Origin: Eutreptiella sp. 'Long Island Sound 2002'
Lineage: Eukaryota; Euglenozoa; Euglenophyceae; Eutreptiales; Eutreptiaceae
Assembly (NCBI GenBank): GCA_964036045.1
Contig: OZ038379.1
Coordinates: 77,500,138-77,564,137 of the forward strand
Reading direction: 5' to 3'
DNA: 64,000 bases
Shown here: piece after piece, positions 33,394-45,408 of the stretch
How the letters are laid out: each line of letters starts with the position of its first letter
How positions within the stretch are numbered: position 1 is the first letter of the stretch
The notes under the pieces: generated by a model
The model's database searches: none
The model's input: only the letters and a program-made list of their open reading frames with translations
Told to the model about the DNA's origin: nothing
Position numbers and translations under genes: made by a program

Positions 33394-34979
33394 GAGTAAG
33401 TAAGTAAGTAAGTAAGGGCGGCCGCGTCCACCGCCTCATCCGAAATCTCCTGGCCTATTTTACATGGTGGCCGCCTCTGGCGGGAAGGAGAGCTGTCCAC
33501 CATCAGTTCCCCTGGCAACCCTTTTCTCGCCTGAAGGCCAGGAACGTCAACCAGGTTCCCTTGGGGCATGAACGGTGGTGGGTGTCTTTCAGTTGCTGTT
33601 CTCACGGTCTCAGCTCCTTCCGGTCACCCATCGAAAGATCCTCCGGCCTTCCCCCCCTAGCAGAGCCTTTTGGGCGCCTGCAGGCGGGTTTCCTGTGGAT
33701 AGCCCTCGCCGACAGCGGAGCATTTCTCTCTGTCAACAACATTCCATCACTCCCCATCCCTCACGGGTTGGAGTACCGACTCGGCTCCCGGATGCACTTT
33801 GGTGTCGTCCATCCGCGGCTGGAGGCCAGGGGGCGACCCTTTCCACGTTCCCCCAGGTCCCGCTCACGCGTGAACCTACGTGTACTTAGGCCATTGACCC
33901 GGGGGCCTCAGGGTCAACCCTCACCCCTGCGCACACTTCACGGCCGTCCCTGAGTTCAGGGCATTTTCCCGACCTCCCGTGGCCAGGCTCCCCATGGTTG
34001 GCCCATGTTTCACCACATCATGGCGACTCGTTTCCCAATCCCACGGGGCTGTTGCTTGGCGCTTTCTGTCCCCCATCCTACCCCATGTCCCGTTCCCCTT
34101 TGCCATATCCCTTCACCGGCCCATTCTCTGCGTCCCGTGGTTTCCCTATCCCCCTGGGCTGTCATGCGGCCCGGTCCCCTCCCTCGTCCCGTGTTTATAC
34201 CCCACCGGGCCGCCAGCAACCCTTTGGCGCGGGCCCACTGGATCCTCATCCATCCGGCAACCGTTTCGTGTGCCTAGCACTGGTCGCTCCCTTCCCGCCC
34301 CCTTCCGCTTTGGTGGACCTGTGGTGAGTCCTTCTTCCTGGCCCTCGCGCCCCTCGTTACCCGTGCCTTTTCCCCACCTGGTCAGCCGCTGTTGTTTTTT
34401 TTTTCCCGCGCCACCCGCGGTCTCTCGGCTGCCCGTTTGCTCCTTCCCGTCCCCCCGCCGCCTGCTCGCTCTGTGCTTCGCGCCCTCAGGTGGTGCTGTG
34501 GGGTGTTGTTTTTGGCTTTGTTTTCTCTTTGCCCCCCCCTTCCCCCCCGTGCATCCTGCCTTGCGGTTCCCTCGTCCCTGCATGCACGCACATCAGCACT
34601 GCACAGGTAATCTGGTCACGGCTCCCCTCAGTGCTCTTCTCCTGTCCCATCGGCCTCTTGGGGCCTGGCCCTTGGCGGTCCCCGGGCATGCCAGGTGGGC
34701 GCCCCTCCCTCGCGTCTCTCTCCTCTCTCCCCTCTCTCTCCTCCCCTCTCTTCTGTCTCCTGTCCGCCCTGTTACTGTTGTTCTTCTGCTCCGTGTGCTC
34801 TCCGCGGGTCGTCCCCGCACCATGGCTGTATCTCGCGCGCTCTCACACGCCTCAGGGCCTCCGCCCCGTCTTCTGACCTGTAGGCCGACTTGGGCGGCCG
34901 CCCAAGATTCACCTTCGGGGGGACTCCCCCGTCGTCCGCCCCCGCCGGCCTCCCCTCCATCAGCTCCCCAATGGTTGGG
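33394..34979 (-). mobile_element. Insertion F: tailed LINE-like element, minus orientation
   Basis: A 1586-base insert is flanked by a 10-base duplication. Read on the minus strand it ends in five CTTA units, the usual form of a non-LTR 3' end, and its sense strand is T-poor (plus strand A-poor, most strongly at 34.0-34.95 kb). No RT is present. It is either a 5'-truncated copy or a non-autonomous derivative. The terminal 500 bases on the 3' side (33417-33950) have more even composition. Long frames on either strand are products of the composition. Confidence 0.7.
33397..33416 (-). repeat. (CTTA)5 tail of insertion F
   Basis: On the plus strand this is five TAAG units followed by GGCGG. It directly abuts the duplicated target apart from three bases. 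Confidence 0.8.
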
Positions 34980-34989
34980 CAAATTAAGT
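34980..34989. repeat. Target-site duplication CAAATTAAGT, right copy
   Basis: Pairs with 33384-33393. Confidence 0.75.
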
Positions 34990-37215
34990 AAACTCATGCC
35001 GTACTGCTTGCTGCCAAGAGAAAGATAGTGGATCACCAATCATGTCTGACCAATGATATGAATTCACCGAAGGTCCACGAAATATGACGGCAAATGAGAG
35101 GTTATCAACCATGGTGTAAAGGCAATTCTCCATCTCTAGCCTGTTCACCCACTGCACGTGCACACAACATGCTCAACACACGCAATCACCAAAGATTGAC
35201 CCTCTCTGATTCCATGGAAGATCAAGTTGTCACAACACATGCAAAGCAAACAAATGATAAGCCAAGGAATGAAGACTTGCTTTGCCATGCGGAGCAACGA
35301 CTGACTTACTTTCTTTCTGCCCGGTGCGCCTACCTCAGTCACCTCCACTTCAACTCCTCTCCCACTAGGGCTCCTCCAGCTTCAAGGGACTTGTGATCCC
35401 CCATACACGTAGGTGTGGCAACAGCCGGAGCAAATGCGCCCATGAACATGTATTAATCTCCTCAAGGGGGTCAGCCGGTGTTGGCGGAGGCACCACATCA
35501 AGGTTTAGCCAGATCATAATACCGAACCTTCTATCATTCACTGGAGGGGCCCTGGCTTTCAATTCGCATCTGTTTTAGCAACAGAATAGAATTCAACACT
35601 ATTAGCACCCGTTGGGAAGAATTTTCAGACTGATCGGCCCGCATTGCAGAACAAAGAGCACACGCACACAACCAGGACAACAAGAAGGGCGCGCGCATGC
35701 AAAGCAGGCCTGGTCTGAACCAGAAATGTTAAATCCTCAAGTCTTTGGTTTACAAATCATATAATATTGGTGATCTCCTGAAATTTTTTCCGAAATCCCT
35801 GAAGTCGCAGACTTCGCTGAAATATGGAACAGTGCAGCCAAATGGGACCCGAACCGGCTTCACCCCCCTTCCCAGAGCATTGTCACCTGCTCAAGAAGAC
35901 ATACAGAGGACGGGAGGACCAGGGTTGTTCCACTGGCGCTCTCCTCATTTGGGGAGCGTACCACATACACCGTGGCGACCCGCCCAAGTAATTGGAGGGC
36001 AAGAATCCAAAACAATGAACTCCCTCCTCTCACCACTAAACCTAAAAGCATAGGCTCGGCGGATCAAAGATAGACAAAAGCAACATCGTCGACCAGTCTG
36101 CATATAAAGACCACAAACAGGTATATGCTGCCTGACATACACAGCACGAACCTTTCGCATGACCCAGACTCCCACCAAGAGACATGAGAGCAATGGAGCA
36201 TCTTTAGGAGACAATGGCTTTTGGGGGGTCATCATGCATCATGACAAGCGTAGACACCAACAGTGTAGAATTTTTCTTCTTTGTTTTTTTATTTTCGGAA
36301 AAAGGAAATTTATTCAAAAAAATATTTTCTTTGTTTTGGGGTCGACCATTCCGAATAGGACTGCAGGTGCGGGAGGAGCCCGCAAGGATGTCGCCATCGC
36401 GTCCAGCTCGCAAAGAAATGGTCCAGGGTCCGGTTGGATCGTCCCAAGGTGCCCACAATGTGGAGAAATGAGAAAAAAACTTCTACTAAAAATGGTGTCA
36501 TTTGCTACGAAAAATGGCACAGACAAAAACTTGAAATCTTCAAAGTGAGGGACCCCAGAGGGAAACCGACCTCACCACTGCGAACGCCACACATATTGGG
36601 TGGCTGCAGATTCGGACAAATCGCGCAACGGGGCCAGTCAGACCAAATTCTAAAGAAGAAATTTTGTTACTAAGAAAAGAACAAGTGTTCTAAGAATAGA
36701 CCGTGGTGTGCTCAAAGTAGCAATGGCAGTTGGGGAGGCATTTGGCACATCTGGTGGTCCCCATTGCGTCCGGCATCGTCCTAATAGGTCCAAGTCCACC
36801 AAAGAGTGGGGAAAACAAAGCAATAAAACAACGTGGGTAAGGAGAACAAAGCAAATAATTTATCAACTTCATATCCCCGCAAACTCTGTAATTCCAACCC
36901 AGACGTCCGCGAACGATCCCATACAGCGGGGGTGTCGCTCCCGCTGATGCATTTACCAAAGGATCCAGCAAAAAGAAAAAGAATTAGTCCTGACAAATAT
37001 TGATCTGTGGGAATCGCCTGACCAAGCGGTGACCGACTGTGCACACAAAGAAAACATGAACACAGTCCAAGACTGATCCTGGTTCCATATCCCCGTCTAA
37101 TGTCAAAGAAATTGGGATGGGGGGTACTTGCGAGGTATTGAGCCATGGTATGTGCATCCCTGTGCCAAATTAATGAGAAATAAACAATTGTGTCAAGGGT
37201 TAAGCCAGAGTCAAC
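34990..37215. other. Gene-free stretch downstream of element C
   Basis: About 2.2 kb, moderately AT-rich, with a T/A-homopolymer-rich part at 36260-36345. As it lies directly 3' of the chromodomain end of element C, part of it may be that element's 3' LTR, but no matching 5' LTR was found upstream of 47.2 kb and no TG...CA ends could be assigned. Confidence 0.55.
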
Positions 37216-37620
37216 TCAATCCCGTTCATGCATAGTCAAATGCACCAAGATATCCTTGACATCCATACGAATCCCCTTTTTTTTGAGATAGTCCAGCCAC
37301 ACCGTGGTATACCTGGGCACAAAACTGCTCGGAGGCTCCCGGAAGTCCCGAGAAGCGGCGAATCCTTTCCAACGAACCTTGTATACCCCTCCCCCCAGCG
37401 TGGCGAGGTCGAGCTTGTCTGATAGGATTCGCTCCGAAGTATAGTCATTCTCCTCACCGTCATCGTCGGAGTCCAGGTCTCCCGCCGTGAACCCAAACGG
37501 CACCGCTTGCCCGCTGGGATCCGGCGCACGCGGTCGCAGTTCTGTATGGTTTGGATCCAGGATCTTGTTGTCTCCCACCTGGACGGCATGCACATCCCCC
37601 AGGGATATACCATGATTGCT
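37216..37620 (-). pseudogene. Integrase C-terminus with chromodomain (element C)
   Basis: The minus-strand frame at 37216-37593 reads VGDNKILDPNHTELRPR, an acidic linker, then a chromodomain-like segment (YTSERILSDKL, YKVRWKGF, VPRYTTVWLDYLKKKGI). Such domains at the integrase C-terminus mark the chromovirus branch of Ty3/gypsy and are thought to guide insertion to modified histones. The upstream integrase is in another frame, and the aromatic cage is incomplete because the family's WEP-type motif reads REP here. Confidence 0.65.
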
Positions 37621-37829
37621 GGCAATGCCGGGTCAACACGTCCTTGTGATGGCCCTCCACCCCGACGGTGTCCTTGAGGGGTACTTGTGGTTCTTGCCCT
37701 CCTTCAAGTACTTGGCTCTCCACTCATGCTCATTATGTAAAGACTTGCAAACCTTGGTCTCCGTGGCTTCCACTTCACTCGTCATGGCATCCGCATCCCG
37801 CGCAACCGTGCAATGTTTTATCAACGGGA

Positions 37830-38790
37830 GAGTTCGAGACACTCGATCCCGTAGGAATAAAATGCGGTGCGGAGACAAACCCATAGGCCACAGTAAGTCA
37901 TGGTAGGCCTGTAAAACTCTCCAAAGAGAGTGAAAACCAATTCCTCCCCGGCTCATCGATGTGCAATAGGCGGAAGTTCTCGAACATTTGCCTCCCGGCG
38001 ACCTCCGCGCGGCCGTTTGACCGGCTGTGGTACGCCAAGGTCTTGGCATGTCAAATCCCCATGTGCTTGCACATGCTCTTGAACCATGAGCCCAGAAACT
38101 GACTCCCCGGGTTGCTGCAAATGACAGCTGGGACGTGGAAGATTGTTAGCCAATGCCTAATCATGGCTTTAGCGACGGCCTGGGTTTGGAGGCCGACTCC
38201 ATGCTTGTCTTTCTGGTCCTTCTTCTTGGACTTCTTACCCAGAACAGCCACAATATACCCGCTATGTCGGTCACCGGCAGAAATCATACAATCATATTTT
38301 TCCCCCTCAACCGTGACCTCGGGCATGGCAAACACGTCCATGGCAATGGAGCTCATCTGTGCCTCAGGAATTGCCGCATAAACCGGGTTCCCCGCTGTGG
38401 AGTGGTCCAGGCTTTTTATGGCCCTACACACGGCACATTCGTTGCAATACCGAGTTAAGATTGCGCAGTATCCAGGAGGGAACTCAAACCTCCATTCAAG
38501 ATCTCGTTGCATCTTGTCGCGGCCCAGATGCATAAGTTGGGCGTTGTGCCATTCGACAATGAGCGCCTCGACCCGGTGTTCCGGCACCATACCTTGTCAT
38601 GGAGGAAGACCTTGTCCCCGTCCTCCGTCAAGCCTTCGGGCCACTCATCGTCAGATGAGGCACTCACGGCATTCCAATATTTGTTGCAATGCTCGGAGAA
38701 GGCATAATGCTCCGACCAGTCCTCCATGAGCACCGACTCCACATACTCAATGGGTGCCATGAGACATTCCTCCAAAGTCTCTTCCATCAA
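37830..38790 (-). pseudogene. Integrase core, copy 1 (element C)
   Basis: The N-terminal HHCC zinc finger is visible as VEWHNAQLMHLGRDK followed by CNECAVC. The first catalytic Asp is in IAMDVFAMP. At the second catalytic position the sequence is CSNPGSQF, with Asn where Ty3 integrases have Asp, exactly 35 positions before the Glu in NGRAEVAG. An in-frame TGA at 38051-38053 splits the core, a frameshift lies near 38590, and TGA 38800-38802 separates it from RNase H. All of these are also in copy 2. The enzyme is certainly inactive. Confidence 0.8.
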
Positions 38791-38799
38791 AAGCGGAAC

Positions 38800-39447
38800 T
38801 CAGGCATCCCGTCGTTGGCTCAACTCCGCCTTGGATGCCATGATCACAAAGCACTTGGTGTCACCCTTTACAATGGCCTTCTGGACTTCAATGATCCGTT
38901 TGGCCTCCTCCGTCTCCTCGGCGTCTCCATGGCTAGATATGTCCATCCAACCCTTGCCAGCCGGATAGGCCCAACGACTGAGGCAATCGGCCACAGTGTT
39001 GTCCTTCCCGTGGACATAGACAACGCTCAAGTGGAACTTCGCCCACGTGTAGTGCCACCGGGCGCGCCTTGCCGCTGGACCCGCGAGGGTATCCACATGC
39101 TCCTTGTGCAAGCTCTGATATGATTGATGATGGGTGCATACCACCACGGGTTGAAGTCCGATGTGGCCCGACAATTTGCGGATCGCGCACACAATGGCAT
39201 AAGTCTCCTTCTCCCTTGCGGTCCACGTCCGACATTGGCCTTCCGCCAGGACTCGACTATAAAAGGCCAGCGGGACATGTGTGCCATTGCACCGGACTTG
39301 CTCGAGGCCTGCCCCCACGGCATAGTCTGAGGCCTCCGTGCGCAGCAGAAATCCCTTGTCCGGGTCTACCAAGAAAACACCCAATTGACCCAACAGTCGG
39401 TCTTTCAACTTGTCGAACGCTTCTTCAGCTTTGGTTGTCCATGCCAA
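38800..39447 (-). pseudogene. Ty3-type RNase H, copy 1 (element C)
   Basis: Motifs in order: FLLRTEASDYAVGAGLEQ (usual T-D-A-S has Glu for Asp), RTWTAREKETYAIVCAIRK (catalytic Glu), VVVCTHHQS (usual TDHQS has His for Asp) and the RNase H-to-integrase tether DNTVADCLSRWAYP. Copy 2 retains TDHQS, so the His change is specific to this copy. A frame change separates it from RT near 39.43-39.56 kb. Confidence 0.8.
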
Positions 39448-40546
39448 TTTTTTCTAGCTTCCCTTGCGACCATCGAACGTGCCCATCTGTAGCATCTTGT
39501 GGAGAGGCCCCGAGAGATCCGCATACATTCGTGCATATCCGAGTAATAGTTGCAAAATCCCATGAAGGACTGGAGTTCATTGATGATTTGGGGTTTTCCC
39601 AGTGGCGTAGGGCCGCCAGTTTCCCAGGCATGGGTCGGCGTTGCCCGTGACCAACCACATGTCCAGCGAGCTCTACTTCTCTCACAAAGAGTGAGGCCTT
39701 TGTGGGCTTCCACACCATGCTGTGCTCGTCAAAGACCCCCAAAACTCGGCGCAAGTCCTTCTCATGCGCCTTGATGAGCTCATCGTTGGTCATGTCCTCA
39801 GTGCCCACCCCACCTATGGTATGATCCACAAACGGGTCAGCACAATTCCGTACGGGTTGTAGGAGACCTTCCATCATGCGTTGAAAGGCGGGATTCCCAT
39901 TCTTGGCTCCCATGGGAACTACCTTTCATTGCATGGGCCCCAGCGGAATGGACATTGCTTTGCATGGCCTGGAGTCTTCATGCAGCGGCATCTGGTGGTA
40001 CCCGTGCTTCAGGTCCAACACAGTGAAGATGCGCTTCTTTTGCTGCTTTTGTACGAGGGAGTCGAACAGCGGTAACGAGTACGAGTCATGCTCGGTTCGG
40101 TCGTTCAATCCCCTGTAATTAACAACCAATCTCCATTCACCCGGGTCTTTTTCCTGAACGATGAAGGCCGGGCTTGCCGACTCACTATCAGAGGGTTCAG
40201 TCTAACCACGCTCGATAAATTCTATCAAGGGCGTCTTCATCCCTTCTGCTCGTTCCCCTTGGAGTTCATATTCCCGGTGACGACAAATTTTCGGGTTCGG
40301 TTTCAGCTTGATCTTGGCCTTACCATATTTCCCGCGATCTGAAGGGTTCTTGGGAACTGCTTCAATAAGTCTGTCTTTGAGATCGGCCACCTTTGGGTTC
40401 TCTTCGGCGTCATCCGCCACTTGCCGGGGTATCAAAACTACCGACTTCATGGCGGTGTATGCCTCTTGCGGATCGACATCCGACATCTCATCGTCCGATA
40501 TGCCCTGTTGATGGACGTGGGCGCCATTCCCACCGATAATCTTCAA
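39425..40546 (-). pseudogene. Ty3-type reverse transcriptase, copy 1 (element C)
   Basis: One minus-strand frame holds the whole RT, broken by TAG 40202-40204 and TGA 39926-39928. It has the substrate-strand motif VVNYRGLNDRTEHDSYSLP, motif A region IFTVLDLKHGYHQMPLHE, and motif C as FVDHTIGG, where copy 2 and Ty3 relatives have two Asp (FVDDIIIG). Loss of the second catalytic Asp occurred after duplication. The segment 40202-40546 encodes an acidic stretch and the basic RT lead-in. Confidence 0.8.
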
Positions 40547-41115
40547 TAGTTTTGGGCCACATGCTGGAATTCGTCAACCTTGTCACCCACTCTTGAAGAA
40601 CCCCCTGTCAGAGGGTCGGACCCTATGGGACCATCGTATTGGTCGGCCAAATGCTTACGCGGCTCAAGTTGCAGGGTCCAAATCACACCGAATGAAGCCA
40701 ATCTGGACCATGCAAAAAAATAGTTTTTCACGGGCTCTTTTTTTTTAAAAACAGAATAGTAGTCCAAAGAAAGTATCTTTCTTACCACTTGTGCCATTTT
40801 GTGCCTTTTTTTTCAAGCAAAAAACAAAAAAAAATTTATTGTTTAAGTGGAAAATGATGTCCTTTTAGCGCAAATTAACCAATAAATGCATTTTGTGTTC
40901 CCCTTGTTTGTGGGATGAACATGGTCTGCAGAACAAATGATTGCAACATCAGTTTGTTTTCTTCATGTTCATTGCCGACCTGGAAAAAGGCATTATTGAC
41001 TGAATTCTATGCGCGAGGCCTCGCTCCATCAAGACCAAAGAACATTACAAAAAGCAGCATGGAAGAATTAATATCAGTGCAAAGCATATGCAACATGTGG
41101 TTCAAGGGCTGCCCC

Positions 41116-41135
41116 ATGCGCGAGGCCTCGCGCAT
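41116..41135. repeat. Perfect 20-bp palindrome
   Basis: ATGCGCGAGGCCTCGCGCAT. The core GCGAGGCCTCGC recurs six times between 41.1 and 46.2 kb. A degenerate version in this copy lies near 41010-41028. Confidence 0.85.
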
Positions 41136-41302
41136 AACTTATTAAACCACAAACCTCAACCAATTAATTTTCCTTCGGAAAGACGGCTTCAGGGTCGAGT
41201 GGACTTGCCACCCAACCCACGGTTTGATTTCTGATTTGCACTGCGCGAAAAAAGAGTTATAGGTTGTGACTTTCAAGTTCTGGGAATGCATTGCAGTCCT
41301 CA

Positions 41303-41322
41303 TTGTGCGAGGCCTCGCACAA
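41303..41322. repeat. Perfect 20-bp palindrome
   Basis: TTGTGCGAGGCCTCGCACAA, with the same core but T/A at the third step. Followed by a run of A. Confidence 0.85.
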
Positions 41323-41916
41323 AAAAAAAGCACAGAACATATATTTCTTGTACCATTCTGATGGGTTCTCGTCTGATAGCGCTCGTGCACAACCTTCACT
41401 GAAGCAACGAGTACCTGAATTGTCATTGAGTCATTGAAATTTGCCAGAAGCAGGCACCCCCGGAAGCGGAAAAATTCTTTTGGGGCTTGGTCAGCCCCTG
41501 CGCTTGGCAGACTGCTTCCCCAAGGGCACCTTCTTTCTCCAGGTATCGGACATCACGTTGATTACTGGTGTGGTTTGCAGTACATTGCATTTTACTCTCC
41601 ACAGAATCAATTCTTCCGGCCCAGAAACACGCTCAAAAAAGGACAATCCATGGCGATTTCCCATTTTCTTTGCACAATTTACTTTGATTCATAGTCAACA
41701 ACGGGAGGATCAATTTGTCTTCAGCCAAAACTACAAGGGTGGTCCCTATCCAGCTCAGCTTCAGGGAGTACTTGTGGTTCATGCCCTCATTCAAGTACTT
41801 GGCCCTCCACTCATGCTCATTATGTAAAGACTTGCAAATCTTGGTCGCCGTGGCTTCCACTTCACTCGTCATGGCGTCCGCATCCCGCGCAACCGTGCAA
41901 TGTTTTATCAACGGGA

Positions 41917-42877
41917 GAGTTCGAGACACTCGATCCCGTAGGAATAAAATGCGGTGCGGACACGACCCCTTAGGCCACAGTAAGTCATGGTAGGCCTGTA
42001 AAACTCTGCAACGAGAGTGAAAACCAATTCCTCCCCGGCTCATCGATGTGCAGAAGGCGGAAGTTCTCGAACATTTGCCTCCCGGCGACCTCCGCGCGGC
42101 CGTTTGACCGGCTGTGGTACGCCAAGGTCTTGGCATGTCAAATCCCCAGGTGCTTGCACATGCTCTTGAACCATGAGCCCAGAAACTGACTCCCCGGGTT
42201 GCTGCAAATGACAGCTGGGACGTGGAAGATTGTTAGCCAATGCCTAATCATGGCTTGGGCGACGGCCTTGGCTTGGAGGCCGACTCCATGCTTGTCTTTC
42301 TGGTCCTTCTGCTTGGACTTCTTACCCGGAACAGCCACAATATACCCGCTATGTCGTTCACCGGCAAAAATCATACAATCATATTTTTCCCCCTCAACCG
42401 TGACCTCGGGCATGGCAAACACGTCCATGGCAATGGTGCTCATCTGTGCCTCAGGAATTGCCGCATAAACTGGGTTCCCCGCTGTGGAGTGGTCCGGGCT
42501 TTTTATGGCCCTACACACGGCACAACCGTTGCAATACCGAGTTAAGATTGCGTAGTATCCAGGAGGGAACTCAAACCTCCATTCAAGATCTCGTTGCATC
42601 TTGTCGCGGCCCGGATGCATAAGTTGGGCGTTGCGCCATTTGACAATGAGCGCCTCGACCCGGTGTTCCGGCACCATACCTTGTCATGGAGGAAGAGCTT
42701 GTCCCCGTCCTCCGTCAAGCCTTCGGGCCACTCATCGTCAGATGGGGCACTCACGGCATTCCAATATTTGTTGCAATGCTCGGAGAAGGCATAATGCTCC
42801 GACCAATCCTCCATGAGCACCGACTCCACATACTCAATGGGTGCCATGAGACATTCCTCCAAAGTCTCTTCCATCAA
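41917..42877 (-). pseudogene. Integrase core, copy 2 (element C)
   Basis: Same order as copy 1: zinc finger VKWRNAQLMHPGRDK with CNGCAVC (first His now Arg), IAMDVFAMP, CSNPGSQF with Asn at the second catalytic position, TGA 42138-42140, and the Glu in NGRAEVAG. The frameshift near 42677 and TGA 42887-42889 are shared with copy 1. Extra copy-specific changes confirm independent decay since duplication. Confidence 0.8.
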
Positions 42878-42886
42878 AAGCGGAAC

Positions 42887-43534
42887 TCAGGCATCCCGTC
42901 GTTGGCTCAACTCCGCCTTGAATGCAATGACCACAAAGCACTTGGTGTCACCCTTTACAATGGCCTTCTCGACTTCAATGATCCGTTTGGCCTCCTCCGT
43001 TTCCTCGGCGTCTCCATGGCTAGATATGTCCATCCAACCCTTGCCAGCCGGATAGGCCCAACGACTGAGGCAATCGGCCACAGTGTTGTCCTTCCCCTGG
43101 ACATAGACAACGCTCAAGTGGAACTTTGCCCACGTGTTGTGCCACCGGGCGCGCCTTGCCGCTGGACCCGCGAGGGTATCCACATGCTCCTTGTGCAAGC
43201 TCTGATATGATTGATGATCGGTGCATACCACCACGGGTTGAAGTCCGATGTGGCCCGACAATTTGCGGATCGCGCACAAAATGGCATAAGTCTCCTTCTC
43301 CCTTGCGGTCCACGTCCGACATTGGCCTTCCGCCAGGACTCAACTATAAAAGGCCAGCGGGACATGTGTGCCATTGCACCGGACTTGCTCGAGGCCTGCC
43401 CCCACGGCATAGTCTGAGGCCTCCGTGCGCAGCACAAATCCCTTGTCCGGGTCTACCAAGAAAACACCCAATTGACCCAACAGTCGTTCTTTCAACTTGT
43501 CGAACGCTTCTTCAGCTTTGGTTGTCCATGCCAA
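42887..43534 (-). pseudogene. Ty3-type RNase H, copy 2 (element C)
   Basis: FVLRTEASDYAVGAGLEQ and VVVCTDHQS are present, so the Glu-for-Asp change is shared with copy 1 while TDHQS is intact here. A copy-specific stop lies near 43338-43342 after LAFYS. The tether DNTVADCLSRWAYP is preserved. Confidence 0.8.
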
Positions 43535-44633
43535 TTTTTTCTAGCTTCCCTTGCGACCATCGAACGTGCCCATCTGTAGCATCTTGTGGAGAGGCCCCGA
43601 GAGATCCACATACATTCGTGCATATCCGAATAATAGTTGCAAAATCCCATGAAGGACTGGCGTGGATTGATGATTTGGGGTTTTCCAAGTGGCGTAGGGC
43701 CGCCAGTTTCCCAGGCATGGGTCGGCGTTGCCCCTGACCAACCACATGTCCAGCGAACTCCACTTCTCTCACAAAGAGTGAGGTCTTTGTGGGCTTCCAC
43801 ACCATGCTGTGCTCGTCAAAGACCCCCAAAACTCGGCGCAAGTCCTTCTCATGCGCCTTGATGAGCTCATCGTTGGTCATGTCCTCAGTGCCCGACCCAA
43901 TTATGATATCATCCACAAACGGGTCAGCACAATCCCGTACAGGTTGTAGGAGACCTTCCATCATGCGTTGAAAGGCGGGATTCCCATTCTTGGTTCCCAT
44001 GGGAACTACCTTTCATTGCATGGGCCCCAGCGGAATGGACATTGCTTTGCATGGCCTGGAGTCTTCATGCAGCAGCATTTGGTGGTACCCGTGCTTCAGG
44101 TCTAACACAGTGAAGATGCGCTTCTTTTGCTGCTTTTGTAGGAGGGAGTCGAACAGCGGTAACGAGTACGAGTCATGCTCGGTTCGTTCGTTCAATCCCC
44201 TGTAATTAACAACCAATCTCCATTCACCCTTGTCCTATTTTGGAACGCTGAAGGCCGGGCTTGCCCACTCACTATCGGAGGGATCAGTCTAACCACGCTC
44301 GATAAATTCTATGAAGGGCGTCTTCATCCCTTCTGCTCGCTCCCCTTGGAGTTCATATTCCCGGTGACGACAAATTTTCGGGTTCGGTTTCAGCTTGATC
44401 TTGGCCTTACCATATTTCCCGCGATCTGAAGGGTTCTCCGGAACTGCTTCAATAAGTCTGTCTTTGAGATCGGCCACCTTTGGGTTCTCCTTGGCGTCAT
44501 CCGCCACTTGCCGGGGTATCAAAACTACCGACTTCATGGCGGTGTATGCCTCTTGCGGATCCACATCCGACATCTCATCGTCTGATATGCCCTGTTCATG
44601 GACGTGGGCGCCATTCCCACCGATAATCTTCAA
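43512..44633 (-). pseudogene. Ty3-type reverse transcriptase, copy 2 (element C)
   Basis: Motifs VVNYRGLNERTEHDSYSLP, IFTVLDLKHGYHQMLLHE and FVDDIIIG are present, the last with both catalytic Asp residues. TAG 44289-44291 and TGA 44013-44015 are shared with copy 1. An additional disruption (reading PK-stop-DKGEW) lies near 44236. Confidence 0.8.
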
Positions 44634-45095
44634 TAGTTTTGGGCCACGGGCTGGAATTCGTCAACCTTGTCACCCACTCTTGAAAAACCCCCTGTCAGAG
44701 GGTCGGACCCTATGGGACCATCGTATTGGTCGGCCAAATGCTTACGCGGCTCAAGTTGCATAATCCAAATCACACTAAATGAACCCAATCTGGACCATGC
44801 AAAAAAATAGTTTTTCACGGGCTCTTTTTTTTTGGAAACAGAATAGTAGTCCAAAGAAAGTATCTTTCCTACCATTTGTGCCATTTTGCGCCTTTTTCTT
44901 CAAGCCAAAAACAAAAAACATTTATTGTTTAGGTCGGAAATGATGTCCTTTTAGCGCAAATTAACCAATAAATGCATTTTGTGTTCCCCTTGTTTGTGGG
45001 ATGAACATGGTCTGCAGAACAAATGATTGCAACATGAGTTTGCTTTCTTCATGTTCATTGCCGACCTGGAAAAAGGCATTATTGACTGAATTCTA

Positions 45096-45113
45096 TGCGC
45101 GAGGCCTCGCGCA
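45096..45113. repeat. Perfect 18-bp palindrome
   Basis: TGCGCGAGGCCTCGCGCA. The matching site in copy 1 (about 41010-41027) has lost symmetry through a substitution. Confidence 0.85.
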
Positions 45114-45201
45114 ATCAAGACCAAAGAACATTAAAAACAGCAGCATGGAGGAATTAATATCAGTGCAAAGCATATGCAAAATGTGGTCGAAGGGCTGCCC
45201 C

Positions 45202-45221
45202 ATGCGCGAGGCCTCGCGCAT
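45202..45221. repeat. Perfect 20-bp palindrome
   Basis: Same sequence as 41116-41135. Confidence 0.85.
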
Positions 45222-45388
45222 AACTTATTAAACCACAAACCTCAACCAATTCATTTTCCTTTGGAAAGACGGCTTCAGGGTCCAGTGGACTTGTGACCCA
45301 ACCCACGGTTTGATTTCCGATTTGCACTGCGCGAAAAAAGAGTTATAGATTGTGACTTTCAAGTTCTGGGAATGCATTGCAGTCCTCA

Positions 45389-45408
45389 TTGTGCGAGGCC
45401 TCGCACAA
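45389..45408. repeat. Perfect 20-bp palindrome
   Basis: Same sequence as 41303-41322. Confidence 0.85.

Larger units (their letters stand above)
37678..41759. repeat. Element C tandem duplication, copy 1 (4.08 kb)
   Basis: Matches 41765-45845 at an offset of 4087 bases up to about 40.85 kb and 4086 beyond. Substitutions are scattered and indels are few. About five bases separate the copies. Confidence 0.93.
40547..41759. other. Upstream segment of element C, copy 1: non-coding or decayed gag/protease
   Basis: A 1.2-kb stretch between the RT start of copy 1 and copy 2. The part next to RT (40547-40800) still reads as coding (LEPRKHLADQYDGPIGSDP). Further on it is AT-rich and holds palindromes at 41116-41135 and 41303-41322. 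No protease motif was found. Confidence 0.5.

Noticed and set aside
34010-35028. Long frames on both strands over insertion F (for example 33979-35028)
   Set aside because: Caused by the A-poor plus strand. No domain, no codon-position signal, and overlap on both strands.
40915-41700. Short plus-strand frames repeated at 45001-45780
   Set aside because: Duplicated with the block and antisense to element C. Lengths are within chance and they run across the palindromes.
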